A stretch of 64,000 nt of DNA from Salinisphaera sp. LB1 (GCF_003177035.1 NZ_CP029488.1:1674001-1738000), one strand, 5' to 3'; shown: positions 27,138 through 36,156, numbered from the stretch's first letter. Made by a program: numbers and translations. The notes: generated by a model from the sequence alone, not told the origin.

Positions 27138-27403
27138 TCCGCAAATGAACGCGAATTAACGCAAATGAGGACAGTAAATACAGACAGAAGGCATCTATCC
27201 GCAGATTGCACAGATTTCGCAGATTCAAGACAGATAGTTTTGTTATTTGGATTTCGGATGTGCCATTGAAAACAATCCTGGCCGCGATTGGGGGCAACGA
27301 CTCGCATGCAGCAGTCCTTTCCGCGCCAATCTGCTTGCATCTGCGTCGATCTGCGGACAAGGTCTTCGCTTTAATTTGCGCCCATGCGCGTTTATTTGCG
27401 GAC
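27138..27403. repeat. Nested long inverted repeat, copy A
   Basis: The outer arms, GTCCGCAAATGAACGC... (27138-27167) and ...CGCGTTTATTTGCGGAC (27371-27403), are imperfect inverses. The inner arms, CCGCAGATTGCACAGATTTC (27199-27225 region) and AATCTGC..ATCTGCGG (27328-27356), are also inverses. The 265-base unit should fold into one long hairpin in the transcript between the permease and the SDR gene. Most of this 333-base gap is the repeat; no gene is seen. Confidence 0.75.
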
Positions 27404-27444
27404 TGGAAAAATAGAAGCGGAAAAGCCCGCACGAGGAGCAATTC

Positions 27445-28212
27445 ATGACAGTGATGTCGAAATTCGATCTGACCGGCAAGGTTGCCGTCGTCACCGGCGG
27501 CAACGGCGGGATTGGCGAAGCGCTCGCCCATGCGCTGGCCGAGGCGGGGGCGGCGGTGGCCATCGTCGCCCGGCGGGTGGACAAGGCCGAGAATGTGGCC
27601 GCGGCCATCCGCGAGGCCGGCGGCAAGGCCATGTCCGTGGGCGCCGACGTGACCGACGTGGACGCCATCGAGCCGATGCTCGATTCGATCGAGTCCGCGT
27701 TCGGCCCGATCGATATCTTCGTCAACAACGCGGGCACCTGTGAGCACAAGCCGGCGCTGGAGGTCACGCCCGAAGGCTGGCGCCAGATCTTCGATGTGAA
27801 CGTGCACGGGTTGTGGAACTGTTGCCAGGCGGTGGGCCGGCGCATGGCCGAGCGTGGCTCGGGCAACATCATCAACGTGGGTTCGATCTCGGCCGAGATC
27901 GTCAACCGCCCGCAGATGCAGCCGGCCTACAACGCCTCCAAGGCCGCCGTGCACCAGCTCACCAAGTCTTTGGCGGCCGAATGGGCGCCGAGCGGCATCC
28001 GTGTGAATGCCATCGCGCCGGGTTATGTCCGTACCGAGATGGCCGAGGTCGACAATCCGAAGTTCAAGCCCTACTGGATCGACGATGCGCCCATGCAGCG
28101 CGCCGCCACGCCGGAAGAACTGGGACCATCCATCGTGTATCTCGCCAGCGAGGCCTCCAGCTTCATGACCGGCTCGATCCTCAAGATCGATGGGGGCTAT
28201 ACGCTTTGGTAG
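27445..28212 (+). CDS. SDR-family polyol/sugar oxidoreductase
   Basis: 255 residues. The cofactor motif TGGNGGIGEALAHAL lies at about 18; the Arg after it (VARRVDK) suits NADP or NAD. NNAG, the catalytic Ser of NVGSISAEI, and YNASKAAVHQL (Tyr and Lys) complete the site. PYWIDDAPMQRAATPEEL is the substrate-lid region seen in arabitol/sorbose-type reductases. It sits between permease and ATPase genes of one importer, so it most likely oxidises the same polyol or its ketose. Good GAGGAG ribosome site. Confidence 0.88.
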   Translation: MTVMSKFDLTGKVAVVTGGNGGIGEALAHALAEAGAAVAIVARRVDKAENVAAAIREAGGKAMSVGADVTDVDAIEPMLDSIESAFGPIDIFVNNAGTCEHKPALEVTPEGWRQIFDVNVHGLWNCCQAVGRRMAERGSGNIINVGSISAEIVNRPQMQPAYNASKAAVHQLTKSLAAEWAPSGIRVNAIAPGYVRTEMAEVDNPKFKPYWIDDAPMQRAATPEELGPSIVYLASEASSFMTGSILKIDGGYTLW

Positions 28213-28256
28213 GCCGCCAAACCGAGGACACGGGGCGAGCGAAGAAGAAGGCTTGT

Positions 28257-28510
28257 CCGCAGATCGACGCAGATTCACGCAGATCGAATACAGATAGAAA
28301 GGCATTCATCCGCAGATTACGCAGATGACACAGATTGAAGACAAAAAGATTGGAAGGGTTCGATTTTGGTTTGCGGATAGGGCTTGCGGTGATCGCGACG
28401 GCAGCGATGCCTCTGGTTCTGCAGCGCCTTCCGCGCTTAATCTGCGTATATCTGTGAAATCTGCGGATAAAACGTCTGTATTCATTCGCCGGTCTGTGCT
28501 GATCTGCGGA
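28257..28510. repeat. Nested long inverted repeat, copy B
   Basis: The outer arms are TCCGCAGATCGACGCAGATT (28257 on) and the inverse ending GATCTGCGGA (28510). The inner arms are ATCCGCAGATTACGCAGATG (28308-28340) and its near-inverse TTAATCTGCGTATATCTGTG...GCGGAT (28437-28468). Architecture and core words equal copy A at 27.1 kb. It fills nearly all of the 324-base gap between SDR and ATPase genes. Confidence 0.78.
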
Positions 28511-28536
28511 TAGAAATAGTTTCAGAGGAAAGACCC

Positions 28537-29649
28537 ATGGCAGTCGTAGAACTCAACCAAGTCGGCAAGCGTTACCCGGGCTCGGACGACCTGGCGGTGA
28601 AGGACTTCAACCTCGTCACCGAAGACGGCGAATTCGTCGTCCTTGTGGGCCCGTCGGGCTGTGGCAAGACCACGACCATGCGCATGATCGCCGGGCTGGA
28701 AGAGCACACCGAAGGCGAAATCAAGATCGGCGATCGCGATGTCACCGGCGTGGCGCCCAAGGATCGCGACATCGCCATGGTGTTCCAGAGCTATGCCCTG
28801 TATCCGCACATGACCGTGCGCGACAACATGGCATTCTCCCTCAAGCTCAAGAAATACGACAAGGCCGACATCAAGAAACGCGTCGACGACGCGGCCGAGG
28901 TACTGGGCATCACCAGCCTGCTGGATCGCAAACCTCGGGCCCTGTCCGGCGGCCAGCGCCAGCGTGTCGCCCTCGGCCGGGCCATCGTGCGCCAGCCGCA
29001 GGTGTTCCTGATGGACGAGCCGTTGTCCAATCTCGACGCCAAGCTGCGCGTCGACATGCGCGCCGAGATCGTCAAACTGCACCGCAAGCTCGGCGTGACC
29101 ACCTTCTATGTCACCCACGACCAAACCGAAGCCATGACCATGGGTCAACGGATCGCGGTGATGAAGGACGGCATCGTCCAGCAGATCGATAGCCCCAACA
29201 ATCTCTACCAGCACCCGTCGAACGAGTTCGTGGCCGGCTTCATCGGCACGCCGTCGATGAATTTCCTCGATGCCAACATCAGCGACAACCGCGTCAGCGG
29301 CCAGGATTACGGTCTGGCGCTGGACGAGGAACGCCGCCGGCTCGTGGAAGGGCGGGGCCGCGTCCGCGTCGGCATCCGGCCCGAGCATCTGCATCTGGCG
29401 ACCGGCGACGATCGTGCCTGCCGGCTGTTCGGCGCCGTGGAAGTGGTCGAGCCGCTGGGCTCGCTCACCATGATCCAGGTGAAGGTGGGCGAGAGCACGC
29501 TCACCGCCCAGATCGAACCGCACCAGCAGGTGGCCATGGGCGACGAGGTCACGCTGACCTGCGCGGCCGACAAACTGTACCTGTTCGACCCGGAATCCGG
29601 CACCGCGCTCATCGGCATCGACAACAGCCAGCACGACCGCGCCGCGTAG
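28537..29649 (+). CDS. ABC importer ATPase, UgpC/MalK/MsmK type
   Basis: 370 residues. Walker A GPSGCGKTTTMRMIAGLEE, Q-loop MVFQSYALYPHMTV, signature LSGGQRQRVALGRA, Walker B VFLMDEPLSNLDAKLR and the switch His in YVTHDQTEAMTM are all intact. The C-terminal OB-like regulatory region (about 240-370) contains GIRPEHLHL. It powers the polyol permeases. The arabinoside importer at 58.5 kb lacks an ATPase, and this protein could serve both, as shared ATPases do in other bacteria (inference). Confidence 0.92.
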   Translation: MAVVELNQVGKRYPGSDDLAVKDFNLVTEDGEFVVLVGPSGCGKTTTMRMIAGLEEHTEGEIKIGDRDVTGVAPKDRDIAMVFQSYALYPHMTVRDNMAFSLKLKKYDKADIKKRVDDAAEVLGITSLLDRKPRALSGGQRQRVALGRAIVRQPQVFLMDEPLSNLDAKLRVDMRAEIVKLHRKLGVTTFYVTHDQTEAMTMGQRIAVMKDGIVQQIDSPNNLYQHPSNEFVAGFIGTPSMNFLDANISDNRVSGQDYGLALDEERRRLVEGRGRVRVGIRPEHLHLATGDDRACRLFGAVEVVEPLGSLTMIQVKVGESTLTAQIEPHQQVAMGDEVTLTCAADKLYLFDPESGTALIGIDNSQHDRAA

Positions 29650-29725
29650 GTTGGCCATTCATTGCCGATAAACGCGGTTTCGCTGCTGGCTGAACCGTTT
29701 CCGAACCGGCGCGCTGCTGCCCGTG

Positions 29726-29754
29726 CTTGAATCGGGTCGCGCCTGGCCCCACAA
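29726..29754 (+). promoter_or_regulatory. Sigma-32-like heat-shock promoter of hslVU
   Basis: CTTGAAT (29726-29732), a 14-base spacer, then CCCCACAA (29747-29754), close to the sigma-32 consensus CTTGAAA-N13/14-CCCCATNT. It lies 34 bases before the hslV start, and hslVU is a classic heat-shock operon. Confidence 0.75.
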
Positions 29755-29787
29755 CGTTGATCACGTGACACAATGCGGGGTGACCCG

Positions 29788-30330
29788 GTGAAGCAATTCG
29801 ACGGCACAACGATTCTTTCCGTGCGCCGCGAGGGCCAGGTGGCCGTCGCCGGCGATGGGCAGGTCTCGATGGGCGACACCATGTTCAAGGGCAACGCCCG
29901 CAAGGTGCGCCGCCTCTACGACGAGCAGGTTCTGGCGGGTTTCGCCGGCGGTACCGCCGATGCGTTCACGCTGTTCGAGCGCTTCGAGGGCAAGCTGTCG
30001 CAGCACAACGGCCAGCTCGTGAAATCCGCCGTCGACATGGCCAAGGACTGGCGCACCGACCGTGCCCTGCGCCGGCTGGAGGCGTTGCTGCTGGTGGCCG
30101 ACAAGACCGCCACGCTCATGCTCTCCGGCAATGGCGACGTGATGGAGCCGGAATACGGCTGCATGGCGATCGGCTCCGGCGGCTCCTATGCCCAGGCCGC
30201 GGCCCGCGCCCTGATCGAGAATACCGACATGCCCGCGTCCGAGATTGCCGAAAAGGCGATGCATATCGCCGCGGATACCTGCATTTATACCAACCACCAC
30301 ATCACCGTCGAGGTGCTCGACTATGAGTGA
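29788..30330 (+). CDS. hslV: ATP-dependent protease subunit HslV
   Basis: 180 residues from GTG 29788, chosen because [14 protein letters not shown] matches the common start and GGGGTGA lies just before it; an ATG at 29773 is in frame. The short propeptide ends before the catalytic Thr of [25 protein letters not shown] and [17 protein letters not shown] are characteristic. It forms the dodecameric proteolytic core capped by HslU in the cytoplasm. It overlaps hslU by eight bases. Confidence 0.95.
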   Translation: MKQFDGTTILSVRREGQVAVAGDGQVSMGDTMFKGNARKVRRLYDEQVLAGFAGGTADAFTLFERFEGKLSQHNGQLVKSAVDMAKDWRTDRALRRLEALLLVADKTATLMLSGNGDVMEPEYGCMAIGSGGSYAQAAARALIENTDMPASEIAEKAMHIAADTCIYTNHHITVEVLDYE

Positions 30331-31726
30331 TACCGCCCCCCAAGCCATCGAAGCCGAAGACTCGCAGCGCGCACTGCCGCGTTCGCAGATGACGCCGCGC
30401 GAGATCGTCGCCGAACTCGATCGGCACATCATCGGCCAGGCCGATGCCAAGCGCTCGGTCGCCATCGCCCTGCGCAACCGCTGGCGGCGCATGCAGCTCG
30501 ACGACGCCATCCGCGGCGAAATTACGCCCAAGAACATCCTCATGATCGGGCCGACCGGCGTCGGCAAGACCGAGATCGCGCGTCGTCTGGCCAAGTTGGC
30601 CAAGGCGCCGTTCACCAAGGTCGAGGCCACCAAGTTCACCGAGGTGGGCTATGTCGGCAAGGAAGTCGATTCGATCATCAAGGATCTGGTCGAAGTCGGC
30701 ATGAAAATGTCGCGCGAGGAAGCCAAGAAGCGCGTGCATAACGACGCCGAACTCGCGGCCGAGGAGCGCATTCTCGACGCACTGCTGCCCCAGCCCAAGC
30801 ACAACGAGTGGGACGACTCCTCCAAGGCCACCGAATCCACGGCCACCCGCGAGGTGTTCCGCAAGCGTCTGCGCGAAGGCAAGATCGACGACAAGGAGAT
30901 CGAGCTGGAATTGCGCCAGAGCCAGCCCAGCGTCGAGATCATGGCGCCGCCCGGCATGGAAGAGATGACCAGCCAGCTGCAGTCGATGTTCCAGAACATG
31001 GGCGGGCAGAACAAGACCAAGCGCTCCAAGATCAGGATCAAGGATGCGTACCGTCAGCTGGTCGACGAAGAAGCCGCCAAACTGGTCGACGAAGAGCAGA
31101 TCAAGACCCAGGCCATCCACGAAGTCGAGAACAACGGCATCGTCTTCCTCGACGAGATCGACAAGGTCTGCAAGCGCTCGGACGCCGGCGGCGGCTCGGG
31201 CGGCGATGTCTCCCGCGAAGGCGTACAGCGCGACCTGCTCCCGCTGGTGGAAGGCTCCACCGTGTCGACCAAGTACGGCATGGTCCGCACCGATCACATC
31301 CTGTTCATCGCCTCGGGCGCGTTCCACGTGGCCAAGCCGTCGGACCTGATCCCCGAGCTGCAGGGGCGTCTGCCGATCCGCGTCGAGCTCGATGCGCTCA
31401 AGGCCGAGGATTTCGTGCGCATCCTCACCGAGCCGCATTGCTCGCTCACCGAGCAGTACATCGCGCTCATGAATACCGAGGGTGTCACCATCGCCTTCAC
31501 CGACGACGGCGTGAAGCGCATCGCCGAGATGGCGTTCAATGTCAACGAAGGCACCGAGAACATCGGCGCCCGGCGTCTGCACACCATCATGGAACGCCTG
31601 ATGGAGGAAATCTCCTTCGAAGGGCCGGACAAGTCCGGCGAGACACTCACCGTCGACGCCGCCTATGTCGACAGCAAGTTGAAGGATCTTGCTGCAGACG
31701 AAGACCTGTCGCGCTATATTCTGTAG
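30323..31726 (+). CDS. hslU: HslU ATPase, unfoldase of HslUV
   Basis: 467 residues from ATG 30323, inside the hslV end. Walker [16 protein letters not shown], the pore motif [14 protein letters not shown] (GYVG), Walker [12 protein letters not shown], the sensor region and the C-terminal DLSRYIL that inserts into HslV are all present. The intermediate I-domain runs from about 110 to 240. It unfolds substrates and feeds them into HslV. A perfect terminator follows. Confidence 0.97.
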   Translation: MSDTAPQAIEAEDSQRALPRSQMTPREIVAELDRHIIGQADAKRSVAIALRNRWRRMQLDDAIRGEITPKNILMIGPTGVGKTEIARRLAKLAKAPFTKVEATKFTEVGYVGKEVDSIIKDLVEVGMKMSREEAKKRVHNDAELAAEERILDALLPQPKHNEWDDSSKATESTATREVFRKRLREGKIDDKEIELELRQSQPSVEIMAPPGMEEMTSQLQSMFQNMGGQNKTKRSKIRIKDAYRQLVDEEAAKLVDEEQIKTQAIHEVENNGIVFLDEIDKVCKRSDAGGGSGGDVSREGVQRDLLPLVEGSTVSTKYGMVRTDHILFIASGAFHVAKPSDLIPELQGRLPIRVELDALKAEDFVRILTEPHCSLTEQYIALMNTEGVTIAFTDDGVKRIAEMAFNVNEGTENIGARRLHTIMERLMEEISFEGPDKSGETLTVDAAYVDSKLKDLAADEDLSRYIL

Positions 31727-31765
31727 TCGACAGGTCGGCGGTCGGGCGCTTTGCGGCTCGAACCA

Positions 31766-31796
31766 GCCGGAGCAGGATGCCTGCTCCGGCTTTTTT
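31766..31796 (+). terminator. Rho-independent terminator of hslVU
   Basis: GCCGGAGCAGG (31766-31776) pairs perfectly with CCTGCTCCGGC (31780-31790) around a 3-base loop, followed by TTTTTT. Confidence 0.92.
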
Positions 31797-31926
31797 GTGG
31801 CTCACGATACGTGGGCGGGCCAGTCGTACGACCGGCTTGGCGTTTCGCGCTGATGCACGAATCTTCCCGAGCAGTTTTGTCCGACGCCCGGCGGGATGCT
31901 TCGAGCCACGAGGCTGGTCGAAGTTT

Positions 31927-32423
31927 GGTTTCGCACTGATGTGCGAGTCCCTTCTTTTGCTTGCTCAAAAGAAGGAATCAAGAAAAGAGCATCCGCATCG
32001 GCGCCGGCTGCGCCGGTGCACTCCGATGCTCGCGTCGACGGGATGCGGCAAAAACTTGGGCGGCTTTGGCCGTCCTCAGACAGCTTGCCGCACCGGCGCA
32101 GTGCGCCGGACACCCGTCGCCGCTGCGCGTCTCCGTCGCCTCAGACGGGGCGTAATACAAACACCAACTCCGTTACCTCGCGCGCCGTGTCTGTATTCGG
32201 GGTCCCTTGAGCGCAGCGCCGAGCAGTGGAGGCCGCAAGAGGAAAAAGACAGCCGTGTGTCTGAATGCTGCGTAGCAGCGCGAGTTTCGCGGCTGTCCCT
32301 CTTGCGGGCCGGAGCCGCGCAGGGCACCGATGCGTAGCATCGGCGCAAGGTAGGGTGTCTTTTCCTTTGCTTCCTTTCGTTTGGACAAGCAAACGAAAGG
32401 GAGTCGCACATCAGTGCGAAACC
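31927..32423. repeat. Dispersed repeat, two facing copies (copies 2 and 3)
   Basis: The arm at 31927-31990 (GGTTTCGCACTGATGTGCGA onwards) and the arm at 32359-32423 (ending TCGCACATCAGTGCGAAACC) are imperfect inverses of each other and relatives of 2756-2819. Each contains a small hairpin (CTTTCGTTTG/CAAACGAAAG type). The middle (31990-32360) is GC-rich, with several short hairpins and no credible gene. The whole lies in the 846-bp gap between hslU and the DUF971 gene, which are usually adjacent. Confidence 0.7.
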
Positions 32424-32572
32424 CCAAGCACCGAGAACCACCAGAGTCGTGGCTCGGCACCGAGCCCATCCAACCCTGCACGCAAACCCCAGCAAACATC
32501 GCAAAGCGTGGTTGCTTCCAACACCCCCACACGCGGATCATGATCGCCCCACGACCGAACGGACTGCCCACC

Positions 32573-32935
32573 ATGGCCGAAGCGCCCACCGACATCACCC
32601 TCCACCAGAAATCCAAGGTGCTCGAAGTCGTCTTCGAAGACGGCGCCACCTACAACCTGCCGCTGGAATACCTGCGCGTCTATTCGCCCTCGGCCGAAGT
32701 CCGGGGCCACGGCGGCCCCATGCAACTCGTCACCGGCAAGAAGGATGTCGGCGTCGAACAGATCGAGCCGGTGGGCAACTACGCCATCCAGCTGCACTTC
32801 GACGACGGCCACAACACCGGCATCTTCTCCTGGGACACCCTGCGCGAGCTGGGCGAGAACTACGAAGCCAACTGGGCCGACTACATCAAGCGGCTCGAAG
32901 AGGCGGGGGCGACCCGCGAAAAGCTCTGGCACTGA
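32573..32935 (+). CDS. DUF971 (GBBH-like N-terminal domain) protein
   Basis: 120 residues from ATG 32573; an ATG at 32540 is in frame. ITLHQKSKVLEVVFEDGATYNLPLEYLRVYSPSAEVRG is the typical opening and NYAIQLHFDDGHNTGIFSWDTLRELG the second block. These resemble the N-terminal domain of gamma-butyrobetaine hydroxylase, but no catalytic domain follows. DUF971 genes commonly sit behind hslU in gammaproteobacteria. Here the order is kept but separated by repeats. The function is not established; links to iron-sulfur metabolism have been suggested for related proteins. Confidence 0.9.
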   Translation: MAEAPTDITLHQKSKVLEVVFEDGATYNLPLEYLRVYSPSAEVRGHGGPMQLVTGKKDVGVEQIEPVGNYAIQLHFDDGHNTGIFSWDTLRELGENYEANWADYIKRLEEAGATREKLWH

Positions 32936-33169
32936 AATCCGAAAAGACGTGTGTTAAACGCACTTACCACCCATATCCGGTGATAGCCCGTCATCCGGAC
33001 GGCGTGAGTCCTCGTCTAACTCACTGAAACGAAAAGCCCCACGCCAACCTGCGCGAAAGGTTTATTGAGCCTCCCATTTCCGTTGTGCTATGCAATCAGC
33101 ACGAAGGGGGATCGTGGCTGGCCAAATGAGTGGCCGGCCGCGTTTCATGGAAACCGGGGGAATCATGTC

Positions 33170-33328
33170 ATGCGTGCCCGCATCCTGGCCGCCGCGCTCG
33201 TTCTGAGCACGGCCGCCGTCTCCGCTCATGCGGAATCCGTTAGTCATTACCTCGGTCGCGTCGTTGGCGGTTTCGGTGCCGGCGTTGGCCAGGCCGCCAT
33301 GCGGCCGATTGCCGATTCACAGCCGTAG
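33170..33328 (+). CDS. Small putative secreted protein (52 residues)
   Basis: From ATG 33170 a 52-residue frame opens with a convincing signal peptide (MRARILAAALVLSTAAVSAHA), leaving about 30 mature residues rich in Gly, including GRVVGGFGAGVGQAAMRP. A GGGGGAA stretch precedes the start. I do not recognise it; it may be a small exported peptide or a decayed gene. The gap 32936-33169 holds nothing I can name. Confidence 0.4.
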   Translation: MRARILAAALVLSTAAVSAHAESVSHYLGRVVGGFGAGVGQAAMRPIADSQP

Positions 33329-33610
33329 TGGGTGACCGTGGCGCCGCGATCCAAGACGGAATGTCTGGCGCTGACGCATCAGGCGTTGAACCGGGCGTAT
33401 CTGCGGTGCCGGCGTGGGTGGCAGGAGTATGTCCGGTATGACGCGGCGGGGCGGAAGGTTGTTTTGTCGGAGCGGAGGATTCCGAGTTGGGGATGGTGTT
33501 TGCAGCAACGAGCGATAATTGCCGGATATATATAGATATGGATGGCTATATATCTAATGCTAGATATATTTCGTCTACTTGGCGTTAAGCGTCCAATCTA
33601 GGAAAGATAG
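33329..33610. other. Boundary from core DNA to AT-rich cassette array
   Basis: 33332-33535 holds a 67-codon open frame with a GTG start and no recognised motif, probably a remnant. From about 33525 the base composition swings to AT-rich, with several TATATATCTA words forming partial inverse repeats (33530-33572). The sequence GGCGTTAAGC at 33581-33590 includes GTTAAGC, which fits the integron recombination core GTTRRRY. That makes this the left limit of the cassette array, either an attI-like site or a worn attC. Confidence 0.5.
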
Positions 33611-34669
33611 ATGGTCCAAGAACAGACAGATATAGATTTCGTCATATTTTATTCGTGGCAAAGTGACTTGCCAGACTCGACAAATCGAAGAGCAATAAGG
33701 TCAGCTATTAGAGCCGCCAGCTCTAAGGCTGAGGAAACATCAGATGTTAGAGTAGTTATGGACGAAGCTACCCGGGATTTAAGCGGTAGCCCTAATATTC
33801 CCGCATCAATAATTGCAAAGATTGAAGCATGTGATTTGTTTATTTGCGATTTGACCACGATTAACTCAGGTGGTGATGAAAGCTTAAGGCGTACACCTAA
33901 CCCTAATGTTCTTTTCGAGCTTGGCTATGCTGTTAGTCAAGTTGGGTGGTCTAGAGTTGTCATGTTGTTTAACCAAGAATTTGGTAAATTTCCAAGCGAC
34001 CTTCCTTTTGATATCGACAGACATAGAGCGTCTCCTTACGAGATAAATTCAGAAAATCCAAAAGATAAGGCCAATATTAAAAAATTGGAAACCCTGATCT
34101 CTGACGCAGTGAGCTCGGTTATTTCTAATAACCCACCAAAACTGTCAGACCTTAAAGCTAAGTCCCCGCAAGAAATCAAGAAAGAGAGGGATGTGAAAAA
34201 TATAAGCTGGGCTATTGCTTCCCTGCATATACCGTCGTTGACTGAATTAATTGAAGGCCTTCCGCGCTATCTGCCTGACAGGATTTTCCACTTCTGGGAA
34301 AGCTTTAAGGGTATTGTAAGAAACCCGCTATTCCATGTTTATGACAAACGAGTCGAAGAATTACTTGTATCGCTCTGTGAAGCATGGGAAACCTGTCTTT
34401 CTTTTCCTGGAAGATATCATTCGGCCCCAGGCGGTAAGGTCCATATTTTTGCTAATCCTGGAGATGCAGCGTTAGACAATGAGCAAGAGCTCGATTGGGA
34501 TGAGATAAACAATGCGAGATCGCTGATGGCAGCCAAATTTTATGAGCTTCTGGATGTGATAAGAGCTGAGTATATTGAAATTGATGTTGATTTATTGAGT
34601 AAGAATGCATGGAAAGAGTATATTGAATTTCAACATGAAATGTTGGATGAACTAGAGAATGATGTTTAA
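33611..34669 (+). CDS. TIR-like nucleotide-binding protein (candidate defence effector), cassette gene
   Basis: 352 residues. The N-terminal 160 residues match the TIR-like family with the FYSWQSDLP start. DEATRDLSGSPNIPASIIAKIEACDLFICDL and PNPNVLFELGYA follow, with the Glu of FELGY as the likely catalytic residue if it is an NADase. The C-terminal half (about 190-352) is helical, with WAIASLHIPSLTELIEG and a closing acidic helix, and is unknown to me. Such N-terminal domains are found in anti-phage systems, often with other effectors. The gene is strongly AT-rich compared with its neighbours, a mark of transfer. Its stop lies within the following attC, as usual for integron cassettes. Confidence 0.7.
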   Translation: MVQEQTDIDFVIFYSWQSDLPDSTNRRAIRSAIRAASSKAEETSDVRVVMDEATRDLSGSPNIPASIIAKIEACDLFICDLTTINSGGDESLRRTPNPNVLFELGYAVSQVGWSRVVMLFNQEFGKFPSDLPFDIDRHRASPYEINSENPKDKANIKKLETLISDAVSSVISNNPPKLSDLKAKSPQEIKKERDVKNISWAIASLHIPSLTELIEGLPRYLPDRIFHFWESFKGIVRNPLFHVYDKRVEELLVSLCEAWETCLSFPGRYHSAPGGKVHIFANPGDAALDNEQELDWDEINNARSLMAAKFYELLDVIRAEYIEIDVDLLSKNAWKEYIEFQHEMLDELENDV

Positions 34670-34741
34670 CAATCGGCTGCACAGCGACCGATTTTCCGCC
34701 GCGTTGCAGCTTCAAACCGGCGTGTGAGCCGGGCGTTAGCT
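34664..34741 (+). other. attC-like recombination site 1
   Basis: It begins GTTTAAC (34664-34670), which fits RYYYAAC, and ends GCGTTAGCT with the GTTAG core at 34735-34739. Between lie inverse segments (GGCTGCA..TTGCAGC). It directly follows the TIR-like gene and overlaps its stop codon. Confidence 0.7.
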
Positions 34742-34753
34742 AGAGAATGTAGG

Positions 34754-35302
34754 ATGGAATCAGCTGTTGATCAAAAAACTAAGGCACTAACAGCTCTTTA
34801 CGAAAAATATAGGTGCGAGCACCCGACCACGAAGCTTCGATTGCGAACCGTGCGCGGAGGCGCTACTCAGCGAGTCCTCCAGTGCGTGACCTGCGGGGAA
34901 GCGACGTCTAGAGCCTTCTCGAAGCAAGAAGCGCAGGAGATGAATGGCGGTAATGAGCCTCCAGCATTTGACGACGCCCTCCTTCGAAATTGGAAAGAGC
35001 GTTACAACGCCGAAACGCAGCAAATAATAGGACGCTATAAAACCCGGTCTGCTTACGAGCGCGCCGAGTTCTTCCGTTGGTACGACAAGTACTTGAAATC
35101 GTCGAAATGGAAAGAGAAAAGAGAAAAAGTATTACTACGCGCCCAAGGGGTTTGTGAAGGCTGTCGAGAAACGGCAGCGTCGGAGGTTCATCATTTGACC
35201 TACCGAAATGTTGGCGATGAGTTGCTATTCCAGCTAGTCGCGGTTTGTAACTCTTGCCACAAGCGGCTGCACGATAGTGAAGATGAGTTTCCGGAAAGCT
35301 AA
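34754..35302 (+). CDS. HNH endonuclease-like protein with N-terminal zinc finger, cassette gene
   Basis: 182 residues from ATG 34754. An N-terminal treble-clef-like zinc site is suggested by RCEHPTT and LQCVTCGEA. After a charged helical linker, the HNH module reads GVCEGCRETAASEVHHLTYRNVGDE, then AVCNSCHKRLHDS. These are the CxxC, the catalytic HH and the second CxxC of zinc-stabilised HNH nucleases. It probably cuts or nicks DNA; whether for defence or for mobility is unknown. It stands alone between two attC sites. Confidence 0.72.
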   Translation: MESAVDQKTKALTALYEKYRCEHPTTKLRLRTVRGGATQRVLQCVTCGEATSRAFSKQEAQEMNGGNEPPAFDDALLRNWKERYNAETQQIIGRYKTRSAYERAEFFRWYDKYLKSSKWKEKREKVLLRAQGVCEGCRETAASEVHHLTYRNVGDELLFQLVAVCNSCHKRLHDSEDEFPES

Positions 35303-35371
35303 GGAATCGCTGCAGTTGACCGCCCAAAGCGCTGCCGCGCTTCGGTCGGCAACTGAGCTTAGACGTTAGCT
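35297..35371 (+). other. attC-like recombination site 2
   Basis: AGCTAAGGAATCGCTGCAGT opens it and GGCAACTGAGCTTAGACGTT leads to the GTTAGCT core (35365-35371). Most bases equal site 3 at 38038-38140, including TGACCGCCCAAAGCGCT, so the two share ancestry. Confidence 0.8.
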
Positions 35372-36156
35372 TCTTAGTGCAATGACCTCAGTCTCCGGCT
35401 ACATCGTCCGCCTTTCTCACGAACGGGAGGAATTACTTGCGTCCTCGATCTACGAGAGTTTCGCCGAGCCGGTGCCTGAATTTCAGCATAGCCGGAACGT
35501 TCCTCTTATCTGCTTCGTTGTTTCAGATAATGGAATTCTTCGTTGGATAGCTCGAGGCAGGCGCGGCGTGAGAGCAGGAACCGACCTGCGGCGCTTGAAT
35601 CTTGAGGATTTTTACACCCTCACCGAGAACGTTCACATCAATGCGCTAATTGAGCGCAGCGCCAAGCGGTTCAAAGCAAAACTATCCGAAAGATTTAGCA
35701 GCGGTGGCTTATTACCGCCGAAAACTTTTCAAGAGTTCCTTAGGGTGCTATCAGAATACGCGCCCCAGGCCGGGAGTACTCTTGCGGGGTTCAGTGAGGC
35801 GCGGAGCCGAAGAATTAGAGGGCTTGGTGTAAAAGTCAGAGAAAGCTTGGCGGAACAGAAGGAAGCTGTTGCAACGGCAATGAATATCGCCGGGATAGAT
35901 CGCAAGGAGCTGTTGAACTGGGATATTGATGAGTCGGAAAAGCCAAGCTCGTTCTTAGACGGGCTGAGTCAGGTGCGGCAGAGAGAAGACCCCATGGTTA
36001 TATCTGACTCTCAAGTTGTGCCCGGGTTTGATGCTATCCGTACCACTCGATTCAGCTCTGTCATCTTTGAGAATGAACGTAGGAAACTCACGGTTTTGAT
36101 CACGAACCGCCAGCCGCTTGAGGAGCAGCTTGGAGTTGATCTGATCTATTACAACG

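Noticed and set aside
31808-32337. Extension of a plus-strand frame through hslU and beyond
   Set aside because: It is the wrong phase of hslU, continuing into the repeat-rich gap; hslU itself ends at 31726 with a terminator.
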